Origin: Zygnema cylindricum
Lineage: Eukaryota; Streptophyta; Zygnematophyceae; Zygnematales; Zygnemataceae
Length of the DNA: 64,000 nucleotides
NCBI GenBank assembly: GCA_037447655.1
Contig: JBBHKE010000323.1
Span: 319,484 to 383,483, forward strand
Direction: 5' to 3'
The translations under genes and the position numbers were made by a program. The stretch's first letter is position 1; each line of letters opens with the position of its first letter. Below, piece by piece: positions 53,747-64,000 of this stretch. A model generated the notes under the pieces. The model was not told the DNA's origin. It did not search any database and saw only the letters and a list, made by a program, of their open reading frames with translations.

Positions 53747-55014
53747 TTGTTTGATTTTATCATTTTTTTGCCCATTGATTGGGCTAATCTCGATTATCCT
53801 TCTCGAACAACTCTATCGTCGGCCTCTTTTAGGCCCACGGAATCAGGACTTTTAGACTTACATAGTTTTTACGACCATCGTTCCCTTGATATCTCGCGTC
53901 AAGTTTCCCCTTCAGTCCAATTGTCTCTCACCTCAGGATCTTCTTTATTATGAGTCTCTTCCACACTTTTCGATGAAGAATCTTACTACGATTCCTTTGA
54001 CGGGTCAGATTCCAATTCATTATCTTTATGGTTTCCGCAAATTATAAATCCATTATTATCCCCAATCATTCCATTATTGGAAATGGCTTCCACATCCGAG
54101 GGAGGGGGTCGACTTCATTTCTGTTTTTCAAGAATGAAAGACACCATGACCTTATCCCATTTTCGAATGTTAATCGATACCGAAATGCGTGATCTTGCAT
54201 TTCGGTACCAAGATCCGTTTGACCTACGCATCACTTTCTCTGTTTTAGGCGTTACCTTTGCAGTTTAGCCCTTACTCTTTATTCCTGCAAGTATGATTTC
54301 CTACTTGATGATAGAGTTTTCTTTAGCTTTCGCAAAGAGTCTTGCTATTATAAGACAACCAGTAATTCCCTACTAACTGGCTATTCCGGAAGTCGTTGAT
54401 CTCATTGATGATGTTATTACAGCAGCAGCTGTGGATATATCGCCGGAGTTTGCTATAGCCGCACGTGCTGGAATCCCAACACGACCAGTGATGACGATCC
54501 CTATATTGGATCCACTCTTTGTCATGTTTAAAATGCTGCAAGCGGGATACCGTATGGAAAACCTTGACCAAGTTCGTGAGTTAATAAACTTCGAACAAAA
54601 GTCAGAAAGACCGCACCTACCATGCGTGCTCGTATAGAAGCTCTTCGTGAAGCATTGCCGGACTTAATGTCGGATGCTAAAGCTCTCTTAAATTTGTAGG
54701 ACAGTTTCCGAGTTAGTCTAAGAAATTTATCCAGAGTCACTTGACTCAAACCTACGGCTTGAAGTTCACTTTCGACCAAGCCGCCCAGCATACCGTGGAG
54801 TACGAAATGAAAAACTATTGGTGGGAAGCCCATGACCGTCCTAAAGCGGTCCCGAAAGAACCAATTGTTCCACTATGGAACAATCCTCGTCCTAACAACC
54901 GGCCTTCTAAAGCCCCGACCATGGGAACCCAACCTGTTCCTCCCGAAACTGATTATGTTTTCGATGTGGGAAGATGGGGCATGATGCCCGAATGTGTCCA
55001 GACAAAACTCTTAC
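53747..55014 (+). pseudogene. gypsy gag, second copy, cut by a copia insertion
   Basis: Plus strand: PIDWANLDYPSRTTLSSASF, MASTSEGGGRLHFCFSRMKD, FDQAAQHTVEYEMKNYWWEA, and a zinc knuckle read across frames (CVDVGRWGHD-like, then CVQTK). It matches the gag at 43900-45660. It stops inside the zinc-knuckle region at 55014, where a copia LTR begins, so the remaining gypsy domains, including any methyltransferase, are absent here. Confidence 0.8.
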
Positions 55015-56108
55015 TGCAACTCTGAGACCTCTATAGGTCCTCAGAATGGATACCTTACAAGAAGCCTCTAGGATAACCGTGACCCCTTTTGTGTTTCAGC
55101 AAGAATAACTACCACCCTGGAAAACAAAAACTCGACCACGTTCACGCGTGTGAAGGGAAGACTCCCATGAGTAGATAGCAAAAATAATATTTGAATTTGT
55201 TCCCGTGAGCAGTAAGTTATGCAGGGTCAAGGTTGACCTTTTGAACATAAGCTCTCTGGGAGAGAGTGTCCTATCTACCAAATTTTTCTAAGTCCTATCT
55301 CTCTCTTAAACTCTATCTACTGACGTACGACACCAATCATATTAAAATGCCATACAGAGAGGTATAGGTGCCAGTGTACTTTTTGTACAGACATTGTACG
55401 ACATGGCCAAAAAGTCAACACATGTCCTATTCGGATTCGTTTCTGTAATCCTTGGAGATACCGAAATCCAATGTCGTGGTGCCACGTGTCATCCGATGTG
55501 GCGGTGACCATAAACCGCCAAAATCCTCTCCCACGATCTCGACATTCTTTCTGGCCGTCCGATCGAATGTCGATTTCAATCGTAGCCGTCATAAATATTT
55601 GCGCGGTATTTGTTTTGCTAACGAAACAAATGCGCGGTACTTGTTTCTTCTCCGTGCACGTAATCTATACTTTTTATAACTGACTCTATGTATCCCGTAT
55701 ATAGTTGCCGTTAAATGAATTAGCCTACATGGTAACGTTTATATATTTATTAAACTATATATCACTTACCACTAGTCCTAAACTTAATAGATGAGTCTTC
55801 CGGCTACCTGTAGCAATAATTAACAGTAGGTAGCAGGATCCAATTCTGAAACTGATAGATTCCCTTTTGGTAAGTTAACTACTTTACTACTCGTAAATCA
55901 ACTAATCTATTACCCGTAATCAACTAATCTATTACCCTTAACTCTCTGGATAGCATAGGCAGCCATGGCTCTAACTCTTCTCCAACTTCTCAGTGACTAC
56001 AACAAGTATGGGAGTTCGAGAGAGAAGTTACAGGCAGACTACCTCGGCTTTTTTTTGTGCATTTCATTTTAGACCTAGAAAATACTGAAAGAACCATTAA
56101 GTTTTACA
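55015..56108 (-). repeat. 3' LTR of copia family B
   Basis: 1094 bp, similar to 26860-27923 and more distantly to 61298-62304. Contains the antisense B-box-like GGATCCAATTC at 55836-55846. Confidence 0.8.
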
Positions 56109-59100
56109 CTCCCTTTATTCTCTAGTCAATATTTAATTTTAGACCACACTTCTCCTTGCAGAAAATTAGCTTAGGGGAAGGCACAGGTTTTGTCATCATA
56201 TCTGTTATCATCTCACTAACTGATCAATAATCTAAACTGATTATTTTGTTTTCTACTTTCTCTCTAACAAAGTTGAGTCTAATGTCTATGTGTTTGGCTT
56301 TAAAATGATGTTTACGATTGGCACAAATAGCGATTGCTGCCTGATTATCACAAAAAAATTATTGCACACCACTCTTAAGGTAACCATGCTCATCAAGCAA
56401 AGACTTGACCCACATCAATTCTTTTACAACAGAGCAAGAGGCCATATACTCAGCCTCCATGGTAGATTGAGCATTAACCTTTTGTTGTTTGCTACTCCAA
56501 CAACAAGCCCCATCACACACATACAATACACATCCAGAAGTACATCTTCTCATCGGAGCATCACCATAACTGGCATCACTCCAAGTAGTGATGTTAGTAA
56601 TCTCCCCACCCAAATGTAACCATAGATCCCTAGTTCATGTCAAATATCTAAGGACTCTCTTAGTTGCCTCCCAATCCCTCTAAGTGGGAGCATTTAGACT
56701 TCTACTCATTACTCCTACAACTGCAACTTAATCCGGTCGGGTACAATTCATAAAATAAATTAGGCTTCCCACCACTTGCTTATAAAGAATAGTCTACATG
56801 AACTTCTGTTCTTCACGACTTAATTCCTCATCTTAGATTATGACTCCTTCTTCCTCACTCCCATCACTTCCCTTTTTTAACTCCATTGGAGTTGTACAAC
56901 TATTAGACTTATCCATCTGGAATTTTTCCAACATGTTCCCTATTTCTTACTTTTGAGTCAATCTTATAATCTGTGTTTCTCGGTATTTTTCTACTTGAAT
57001 TCCCAAAATATATCTTGCCTCTCCCATATCCTTCATCTCAAATCTCCTTTTTAGATCGGTTTTCAGTTTATCAATTTTTCCATTGATTTACTTAAAACAA
57101 GCAAATGATCAACATAAATTGCAATAAATATAACACCTTTCTCATCTTCAAAAACATAGATTGAGTGATCTAAGCTGATCCGGATATATCCTAGATCAGT
57201 AAGAAACTCATCAAGCTTCTTATTCCACTATCGAGGCGCCTGTTTCAAACCATAAAGAGATTTAATCAGCCGGCATACCTTACTCTACTCTCTTTCCTCC
57301 ACAAACCCTTCGGGTTTTTGCATGAAGATCTCCTCTTCCAATTCTCTATGCAAAAAGGCTGTCTTAATGTCCATCTGGTGCACCTACATGTCTTCCACAA
57401 CTGCCATACTAAGAAGTATGCAGACAAAGGGAAATGTGACGACCGGGGCAAAAGTTCCTCGTAGTCGATTCCTTCTTTTTGTGTAAATCCTTTTTATACT
57501 AATCGGGCTTTGTTACGTTCAATGGTGTTATCTGGGTTCAGTTTTAATTTGAACACTCACTTACAACTGATTGGTTCTCAGTAAGGTGGACAATCCACCA
57601 GCTCCCAAGTATCGGCAGCCATAATTGAGGCCATCTCCTGATTGATGGCTCTCTTTCACCGGTTCCTTTCTGGACAAGTCATCGCCTCTCCATAAGTCTG
57701 AGGTTCATCTTGATGAGATAGTTTTGTTACCTTGTTATTAACCTATTTTTCTTGCAATCTTTTGCTACTTATTCTTCCCCCCTGAAAACGTGTGGCCAGA
57801 ATAGATGGTTCTCGTGGATTCTTTCGAACAATCTCGGCTTCTCCCCAGTCCCTTGATTCCGAATCAATTTCCACCACGTCTTCCGCTTCGGGTAGAGTTG
57901 TCATTGGAGTTTCCGCAGCTTAGTCCTTTTCGGTCTGATTTGTACCTGCAAGAATGTCATCTTGTCTAAAACCTGGATAGTTAGGAAGCTCAAAGTCATC
58001 AGAATTTTTTGACTCAAATCTGATTTTTACTGACGCTGTATACTTGAAGGGATCCACAGACTTTCTTTCATCCATAACTACTAGATGCTTTACTATGATT
58101 ATATCTTCTCTTTTTAGATCATAAACTCTATATCATTTAACATCCTCATCATATCCTAATAAGTATCCCGGTTTTCCTTTAGGATCTAGCTTCCAATTAG
58201 ACTCATGTGTATCGAGACTGAATACTTGACTGCCAAAAACCTTTAAGTGAGATATGTCTGGTTTTTCGGCCGGTCCATTTCTCATAAGGTGTTTGATCTT
58301 TTATAGCTAAGATAAGAACTCTATTTTTGAGGTAATTAGCGCAGTTCATTGCTTCTGCCCAAAACCTTTTTCCTATGTTTTTATCCGACAACATACTTCT
58401 AGCACTATAACTCAGTGTCATGTTTAATCGTTCAGCTACCCCATTTTGTTCCGGGTTTTTTGGAACTGTCTTTTGGTGTTGAACTCCATCTTCCCTCATA
58501 AAATCTTCAACAGGTTAGAAGAAAACTCTCCACCATTGTCACTCTTTACTCTCTTGATAAGAGTTTCATGGAGTTATTTGCTCCATTGTTTATATTGTCT
58601 AAAACAATCGTGAGCTTTTAACTTGTTTTCAAAAAATACACCCTGGAATACCTAGACCAATCATCAGTGATAGTCATCATAAATCTCTTCCCCCCTGGTG
58701 AGGGCACTTTGGCTGGTCCCCAAATATTTGTGTCTACTAAATCTAGATTTTTTTCTCCCGTATAGGTGGCTGTTTTGGGAAAGGGCAATATGTGTGCTTT
58801 ACCTTGAGCACATCCACTACAATCACTTAGATTCTCACTCTCACTAAACTGAATTCCTTCCACCACTCCCATCTTTTTCATCTCTCTTAACTTATCTAGA
58901 TTCACATGTCCAAGCCTCTTATGCCACATCATTATATCATGAACACCAGCATAATAAAGTTTTTTCTTTTCATTGCTTAAAGTCAGCCTAAACATCCCTT
59001 GGCTACCTTTTTCAGGAGTAAAATAAACTTCCTTCTCAAAACTAGCAGTAAAGACTCCTTTCCTAGTGCTTGAATCAAAACCCTTATAATCTAATATTGA

Positions 59101-59640
59101 CGTAGAGATGAGGTTTTTGTTCAGCTCCGCAATAAACAATACATCAGAGAATGTAACTATGGATGCCTTTCCTTCTACTAACACTTTCAGATCTACCGAT
59201 CCTACAGGAGTAGTAGTAACTATCCTCCGATCCTCGTACTGTATCTCTACGGTGGGAATCTTTCTTATCTTAGTGAACATGTTTTTATCCTTACACATGT
59301 GTATGGAGGCACCTGAATCTAGAATGCAGCGTGCTTCACCTTTCAATCCACCGAAAGCACATTTATGCTTTCGTGGAATTTCAACTACGTGTGTCGCTTC
59401 CAACTCCTCATCTAATAGAAGCTCATCGTCCTCGTCTTCGGATTCCACCTCATGTACCTCTGTCACAAAGAACTTTTTCTTTCCTCTCGCGGTTCCACCG
59501 GTCTGCCCCTCCTTTAACCGAAGCTCGTTTAGCTTAGTGTACTCCGCCATATAGTGCCCTAGTTTCTTACAGAAATGACATATACCCTTCGGAGCCTTTG
59601 GTTGAACTCGTCGGTTTTTTTTTTTTACCCCCCCCTTGCG
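56109..59640 (-). pseudogene. copia gag-pol (family B), interrupted
   Basis: Minus strand from 59640: zinc knuckle CHFCKKLGHYMAEY (last ligand Cys reads Tyr); CILDSGASIHMC protease; WHKRLGHVNLDKL and DCSGCAQGK integrase zinc region; VDTNIWGPAKV and DDWSRYSRVYFLK; QNGVAERLNMTL. The longest open stretch, 353 codons at 59679-58618, spans zinc knuckle to the integrase core. RT follows around 57600-57100 (MDIKTAF-like, YVDHLLVLS-like) and RNase H at 56613-56359 (TTWSDASYGDAPMRRC, MEAEYMASC). Stops and frameshifts throughout RT. Confidence 0.85.
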
Positions 59641-60324
59641 TAATTTTCGACCGGTTTCCGAGAATTGAAGATGTGACAAATGTGTACGGAGAAAAGATGT
59701 TTTAAGTGGCCAAAAAAACCTTGACGTTAATAACGATTCGAGATTCTACTAGACCGTAGTGCTGTGTATCGAGCCTCTTACCAATACCGGATATGTACCT
59801 TTTTTTGACTTATTGATTATCGATATATATTGGTTCGCACTTCACACGTGTGGTTTCGTTTTTTGTACTACAAAATAGGTTCCGTACTCCAATTTTTTTT
59901 TTTTTTTCAAACCCTCTTACACTCTTGTTGTGATATCAGCTCCTCGCAATGTATCAATTATCGGTAGCCATCCCTTTTATGTATCGATATATCGTAATAT
60001 ATTTGCCACAATAACCAATATCGATATATTGTTATTTATCGCTCCACTCACCGATATAAATATTTGATACATTGGTATCGGCAACAAGATTCTTAGCCTA
60101 GCTGATACACAACAATAGGAAAAACCATCAAGGTTGAAACGGGGGAAAGAAAGTTAAAGGCCAAACAACAAAAGGTAAAAAAGTTAGAAGCAAAAAATTG
60201 AAAAGGTTAGCTTTATTTTGGCCTTATTTAGGTCAACTTTATTTAGGCCCATCATTTTCGTGTCATTGTGACCTGTATTTAATACTAGTACCCTGCTACA
60301 AACGACGTGTTACGTGCTAAAAAA

Positions 60325-60475
60325 CTGCTTGCCCGGAAAAAAATCAGAACTGCTTGCCCGGAAAAAACAAAACATAACTACTTGCCCGGAAAAACATAAC
60401 AACCATGCTTGCCCGAAAATAACAAAACAAAATTGCTTGCCCAGAAGAAACAAAATAGAATTGCTTGCTCAAGAC
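60325..60475. repeat. tandem repeat of 25-29 bp, six copies
   Basis: Units CTGCTTGCCCGGAAAAAACA then AAACATAA start near 60325, 60350, 60378, 60405, 60433 and 60461, diverging rightward. Confidence 0.85.
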
Positions 60476-60837
60476 TCTCTTAGCCTATTCCAAATTTTGA
60501 AAGAACCAGAGAGCTGTCAACGATGGCAAAAAAGAATAAAGTGATTGCATGATCGGAAATTACTTTATCCGCGTAAAAAAAAAAGAATATAATTAAAGAC
60601 TGTTGCATTTATGACATTTTGTGCGGCTAAAGGATGGCCATAGAGAATTCCCACGTGGCCGGTAAGTACGCGAGCAAAAGATGGTATTGGTAGAGTGTTG
60701 AAAGTTGGTATACAAACAAAATAAAGATTGAATGTTACATACACGGCTCTGCCACATCTAAGTGGGGCAGTAGAAGCGTGGTGGGCCCAAAACCTGTAGG
60801 TCCGTGGATCGAAACTTGGCTTTGGTATTTATACAGT

Positions 60838-60936
60838 CCAAATTTTATCCGATTATACATTGGTTAGATCCAATTGGGCGTTTATTTTGTTCGAATTTTT
60901 TTCGATGATACATTGGTTAGATCCAATTCTGCGCAG
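60838..60936. repeat. direct duplication of about 50 bp
   Basis: GATTATACATTGGTTAGATC CAATTGGGCG and GATGATACATTGGTTAGATC CAATTCTGCG, preceded in both by AATTTTxTxCG. Two copies. Confidence 0.75.
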
Positions 60937-61168
60937 TGCATCTTTTTAGGCACAAATTGCGCCTTAGGGTAATGTTCCATCAGGCGAAAAGTGGGGATGT
61001 TTCCAAAAATCCACGACTCTCTATGCCAAATCGTACTGCCTATATTGTTTTTATACGAATAACATAATTACAAAGAGTCTTGCCAATACTCTACGAAGGT
61101 CTTGGAGGTAATACTAACCATCAGATGTTCATCTGCGATGAGTTGGCTTCATTTTTCTCTGTAACTAT

Positions 61169-61193
61169 CAACCCACCTCAATGAGGTGGGTTG
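61169..61193. repeat. 25-bp near-perfect palindrome
   Basis: CAACCCACCTCA, one A, then TGAGGTGGGTTG: twelve paired bases with a single-base centre. It could extrude as a cruciform. Function unknown. Confidence 0.75.
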
Positions 61194-61297
61194 CAGATAT
61201 AGAAAAAAAAATGTCATGACACGATGGACGATTAAGCTACGTGTCATGATGTAAAACGAACAAAAAATCTTAAGATTTGCACATGACATGCGCTTTC

Positions 61298-62304
61298 TGC
61301 AATTCTGAGACCTTCCATTGGTACTCAGAATGGGCAAGTCACCCAAAGCCTCAAGGATAGCCTGAACCTATATACTTTACACAAATCTGACTACCACCAT
61401 GATAGACAATTGAGTGACATGACTTCACCCCAGTGAAAAGAAGACTCCCTTGAGTCCGCCACAAAAAGAATCATGCAATTTGCTCCCCTGAGTAGTTAAT
61501 TATCAATGGCCGAAGATGGCCTATAAATACATATGCCTTTACAAAGAGAGGCGGCTACCTCTAAAATGTCTTAGTGCTAAATCTCTCTAAACCCCCTTCT
61601 ACTAAAGTACGGCACCAATCAGATGACTGGGGAGTGCAAAAAAGTACAGGTGCCGGAGTAGTTTTTGTACGGCCACCGTAGACATGGCTAAAAAGGTTAC
61701 ACCTATCACATCGTGACTTGTGGTGATGCTCCCCAAAGATTCCTCAAGTTATTGAGATGTTCCGAAGTGTCATCATGTGTCAGTGTGATTGCAAACCGCC
61801 AAAGAAACCATTCCGCGATGTCGGCTGGCACCATGGCCATCCGATCAGAAATCGTCTTTTGATACAAGCCGTTGAAACAAATGTCCGTAACGTTTGTTTT
61901 GTCCGGTACATAAAGTACAGCGGAATCTATGCTTTATAATCTGTTCATCTAGTTAAATGGTATTCCCTACATGTATTATTTTAAATAGTTATCACACCCT
62001 ATATATCTCAGCATAGTTCCTAGGCTATACGACAACGCTAACGGCTACTTTCAGGGACGACAGGTACCAGGATCAAATCCTTGGTGCGTGAGACCTTTTT
62101 GGTAAATCTACTACCTTTCCCTTCCTGTCTCATTCACACAACCAGGCAGCCATGGCTCTACCTCCTTCTCCAGTCTTCTTGACTACGACAAGTGTGAATA
62201 CTTGAGAGAGGAGTTAGAGGCACATTGTCCATGTCTCTTTTCTCCCTTTTGTTTTACATTTTGCAGATCTAGAAAACACAAAACGCAAATCTCTAATTTA
62301 TACA
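61298..62304 (-). mobile_element. solo copia LTR with CTTTC target duplication
   Basis: Minus strand, TGTATAAATTAGAG (from 62304) to CTCAGAATTGCA (ending at 61298), 1007 bp. Flanks CTTTC (61293-61297) and CTTTC (62305-62309) match exactly. It is related to families A and B (shared ACTACGACAAGT block and AGCCATGGCT) but distinct. Antisense B-box-like GGATCAAATCC at 62070-62080. Confidence 0.85.
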
Positions 62305-62459
62305 CTTTCCAAAATACAACCGAAAATAAAACGAAATTTCATAACATTCCTTCTTCGCGCTATTTTTGGTAACTTTTCTTCGTCACACTATTTCTCTCAA
62401 AGGACTTTCTTTATGTTCGAAAACAAAATCCCTAAAAATGAGTTGGTGTACAGACGGGC

Positions 62460-62520
62460 GTCTACAAAAAGTATAAAAGTTATGTCGTACGTCTACAAAA
62501 AGTATAAAAGTTATGTCGTA
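62460..62520. repeat. 31-bp tandem duplication
   Basis: GTCTACAAAAAGTATAAAAG then TTATGTCGTAC occurs twice in a row without differences. Confidence 0.9.
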
Positions 62521-63219
62521 TGATTACTTCGTATGCTAGTACATGGTACGAAAGTGAAGATTTGAAGTTAAGTTTGTCGGTGATAAAAATCAGAAAGATA
62601 TTTAATCTGATTGTAGCTTGCGTGGCGCCAATCAATTTAGAGCACGTGGCTTACAAACTCTCCGATATCGAACATCAACATATCGAACATCAACTCCAAT
62701 TCACCTGGTTTGGAGAGTTGGCTATACAATTACAGAAACGTATGAGGGAACTTCACCCTTAGTTTCTAGGTCAACTTTTTATTGAGCTAAAAAAGTTCAA
62801 TGTGCCATTTTCGAATTCATGCGTAACCTGTTTTTGTTGTTTTGACGAAATGTTCGAAGAGGGTTTTTGACTTTTTGCAGTTTCTCACCGTCGAGATAAA
62901 CAACCTTCGTTGACCTTGTTTGAAGTACATGAATGACTTTTATCTTTGAATATATATAATTCAAAAACTTAAATCCTTAGATCTAGCATTAACACCCAAA
63001 TTTGGACAAATTAGTTTCTTTTATTCGACAACTAAAAAGATTTTGCAAAATTTTAATCGGAACTTTTTGTTTTTCCAGTTTTTTAATTTGCCTTAATATG
63101 GCACACCTATGGAAACAATAGGCCGGAGTAATTTCTTCCAAATCTTTGAGATTTATAGAGTCAACTCCTATTGGTCGTCGCATTTTACAAGTCGGCTGCG
63201 AAATTAGCCACTTCGAGGC

Positions 63220-63304
63220 CGAACGTACCGAAACCTTATGAGTTGGGCTCAATTGGGCCGTGCCAAACGTACTGAAACCTCATGAGTTGGGCTCAATTGG
63301 GCCG
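63220..63304. repeat. 43-bp tandem duplication
   Basis: Two copies of a unit containing ACGTACYGAAACCTYATGAG and TTGGGCTCAATTGGGCCG, with two or three differences. Confidence 0.85.
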
Positions 63305-64000
63305 ATTTACAATGTTTTTCCCCTTTTCGTACCAGCATGGTTTTTGCGTCGCAAGTTTTTAAATAGCGAAATAATCTTTTTGGGGGCCAAAAAAGCTCGA
63401 TTTGAAAAAAGCTACAATACTACCCTCAAAATAGAGCCACAAAAGATCGATGACTTGTATAGCTGTGGGAAATCAAGGGCACGTGCCATTTTGTTACACA
63501 TAAAAAAAAAAAACAAAAAAACAATAAACGCTCTACTAAGGAACTTTTTTGTCTCCATTTACCAGAAACCGGTTCGCCCGTTTAAACTTGATATAGGGTA
63601 AGGCTCCATCTGGCTAAAACTGAGGTTGCGTACTAAATACCTCACATTTTTCTACTAAGTCGCACTGTTTTTTTTTTCTTATTATTGTTAAATGTTTAAT
63701 AAAAATTCATCAGGATTCTCCAAACATTTGAGCGACAACTTAGATCGTCTGATTTTGTATTTTTCACGCAAATGGTCATTCTATTAGTTGCAGGCACTGA
63801 CAAGACATCTCTCTTTTATCTCTCCTTACTGCAAATCAATTTACTCCAAATTTAGGACAAACATGTCATCATAAAAAACCTCCTCCCCTACCTCCCTTAC
63901 CTCCCATTCCTCTTCCTCCCATGCTACCATGGCCTATTGATAACTGATATCTCTAGTCTTGTGTAACAATCTAAGATTGTTAAAGACCCATACCAGATCC

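Larger units (their letters stand above)
55015..59640 (-). mobile_element. copia element (family B), 5'-truncated, nested in gypsy gag
   Basis: 3' LTR 56108-55015 (TGTAAAACTTAATGG ... GAGTTGCA), polypurine tract AGAATAAAGGGAG just inside, and pol up to 59640. Gag is cut there and joined to a MITE-like end (CACGGAGAAAAGATG type) and AT-rich sequence. No 5' LTR is present, so the target duplication cannot be tested. The left junction lies inside gypsy gag. Confidence 0.8.
59641..61297. other. intergenic region with small repeats, no gene
   Basis: 59685-59745 resembles the right arm of the 203-bp MITE (ACGGAGAAAAGATG, TTAAGTGGC). 59940-60070 is rich in ATCGATAT palindromes. The tandem repeats at 60325 and 60838 and the palindrome at 61169 are listed separately. 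No coding sequence recognised. Confidence 0.5.
62305..64000. other. intergenic region with short duplications, no gene
   Basis: Contains a 31-bp tandem duplication at 62460-62520 (GTCTACAAAAAGTATAAAAG TTATGTCGTAC) and a 43-bp duplication at 63220-63304 (GAGTTGGGCTCAATTGGGCC). Open frames at 62520-62762 and 63260-63601 show no recognisable motif and were not called. Confidence 0.5.

Noticed and set aside
63260-63601. A 113-codon gene
   Set aside because: It starts inside a tandem duplication and has no recognisable motif.
1-64000. CRISPR array
   Set aside because: No array of identical short repeats with unique equal-length spacers; tandem repeats here are contiguous or degenerate, and the genome is eukaryotic.

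Overview
This is a nuclear eukaryotic window from the green-plant (streptophyte) lineage. It carries a nuclear gene for a plastid ribosomal protein with a transit-peptide exon, GT-AG introns, plant-type Ty1/copia and Ty3/gypsy retrotransposons, and a degenerate reverse-transcriptase family that I associate from memory with non-flowering plants and algae. I cannot name the species. Low gene density and heavy repeat load suggest a large genome.

Layout. 1-1381: last intron and last exon of the NatC catalytic subunit NAA30 (+), followed by its repetitive 3' region. 3835-5366: complete three-exon plastid ribosomal protein L29 gene (-). 7660-9680: dead reverse-transcriptase gene (-). 10.4-12.4 kb: alternating polypurine/polypyrimidine blocks. 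14594-17383: five exons of a chloroplast/mitochondrial-type atypical SDR, an At1g32220-like NAD(P)-binding protein (+); its transit-peptide exon was not found and one exon end lacks a usable splice donor. 18.8-22.0 kb: two 630-bp direct repeats, each holding a 203-bp MITE, flanking a 0.9-kb DNA transposon. From 22 kb to the end almost everything is retrotransposon: copia fragments and solo LTRs (22-28.7 kb), a copia element with matching ATAGT target duplications (29.8-36.2 kb), a complete 514-bp TRIM with AAGTA target duplications (37.1-37.6 kb), a Ty3/gypsy element (37.65-48.04 kb, -), copia LTR remnants (48-50.4 kb), a second gypsy LTR plus gag (51.4-55.0 kb, +) cut by another copia element (55.0-59.6 kb, -), and a solo copia LTR (61.3-62.3 kb).

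Main points. (1) The gypsy element encodes a cytosine-5 DNA methyltransferase domain between protease and reverse transcriptase, and ends downstream of integrase in a PHD finger. It could once have written DNA methylation and read histones. The copy is decayed. (2) Around the edges of the two spliced genes with long introns, exon borders are tandemly echoed into the neighbouring intron or 3' flank: acceptor, donor and stop-codon ends, in degenerate copies. This suggests introns and UTRs growing by tandem duplication across splice junctions. (3) All six copia LTRs carry a tRNA-like or B-box-like block, always antisense and about 225-270 bp from the LTR start. The TRIM's LTRs carry a tRNA-like block in sense. 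All retroelement reading frames seen are broken by stops or frameshifts.

Coordinates of splice sites, LTR ends and target duplications were read by eye. Domain calls rest on motif recognition without database searches.
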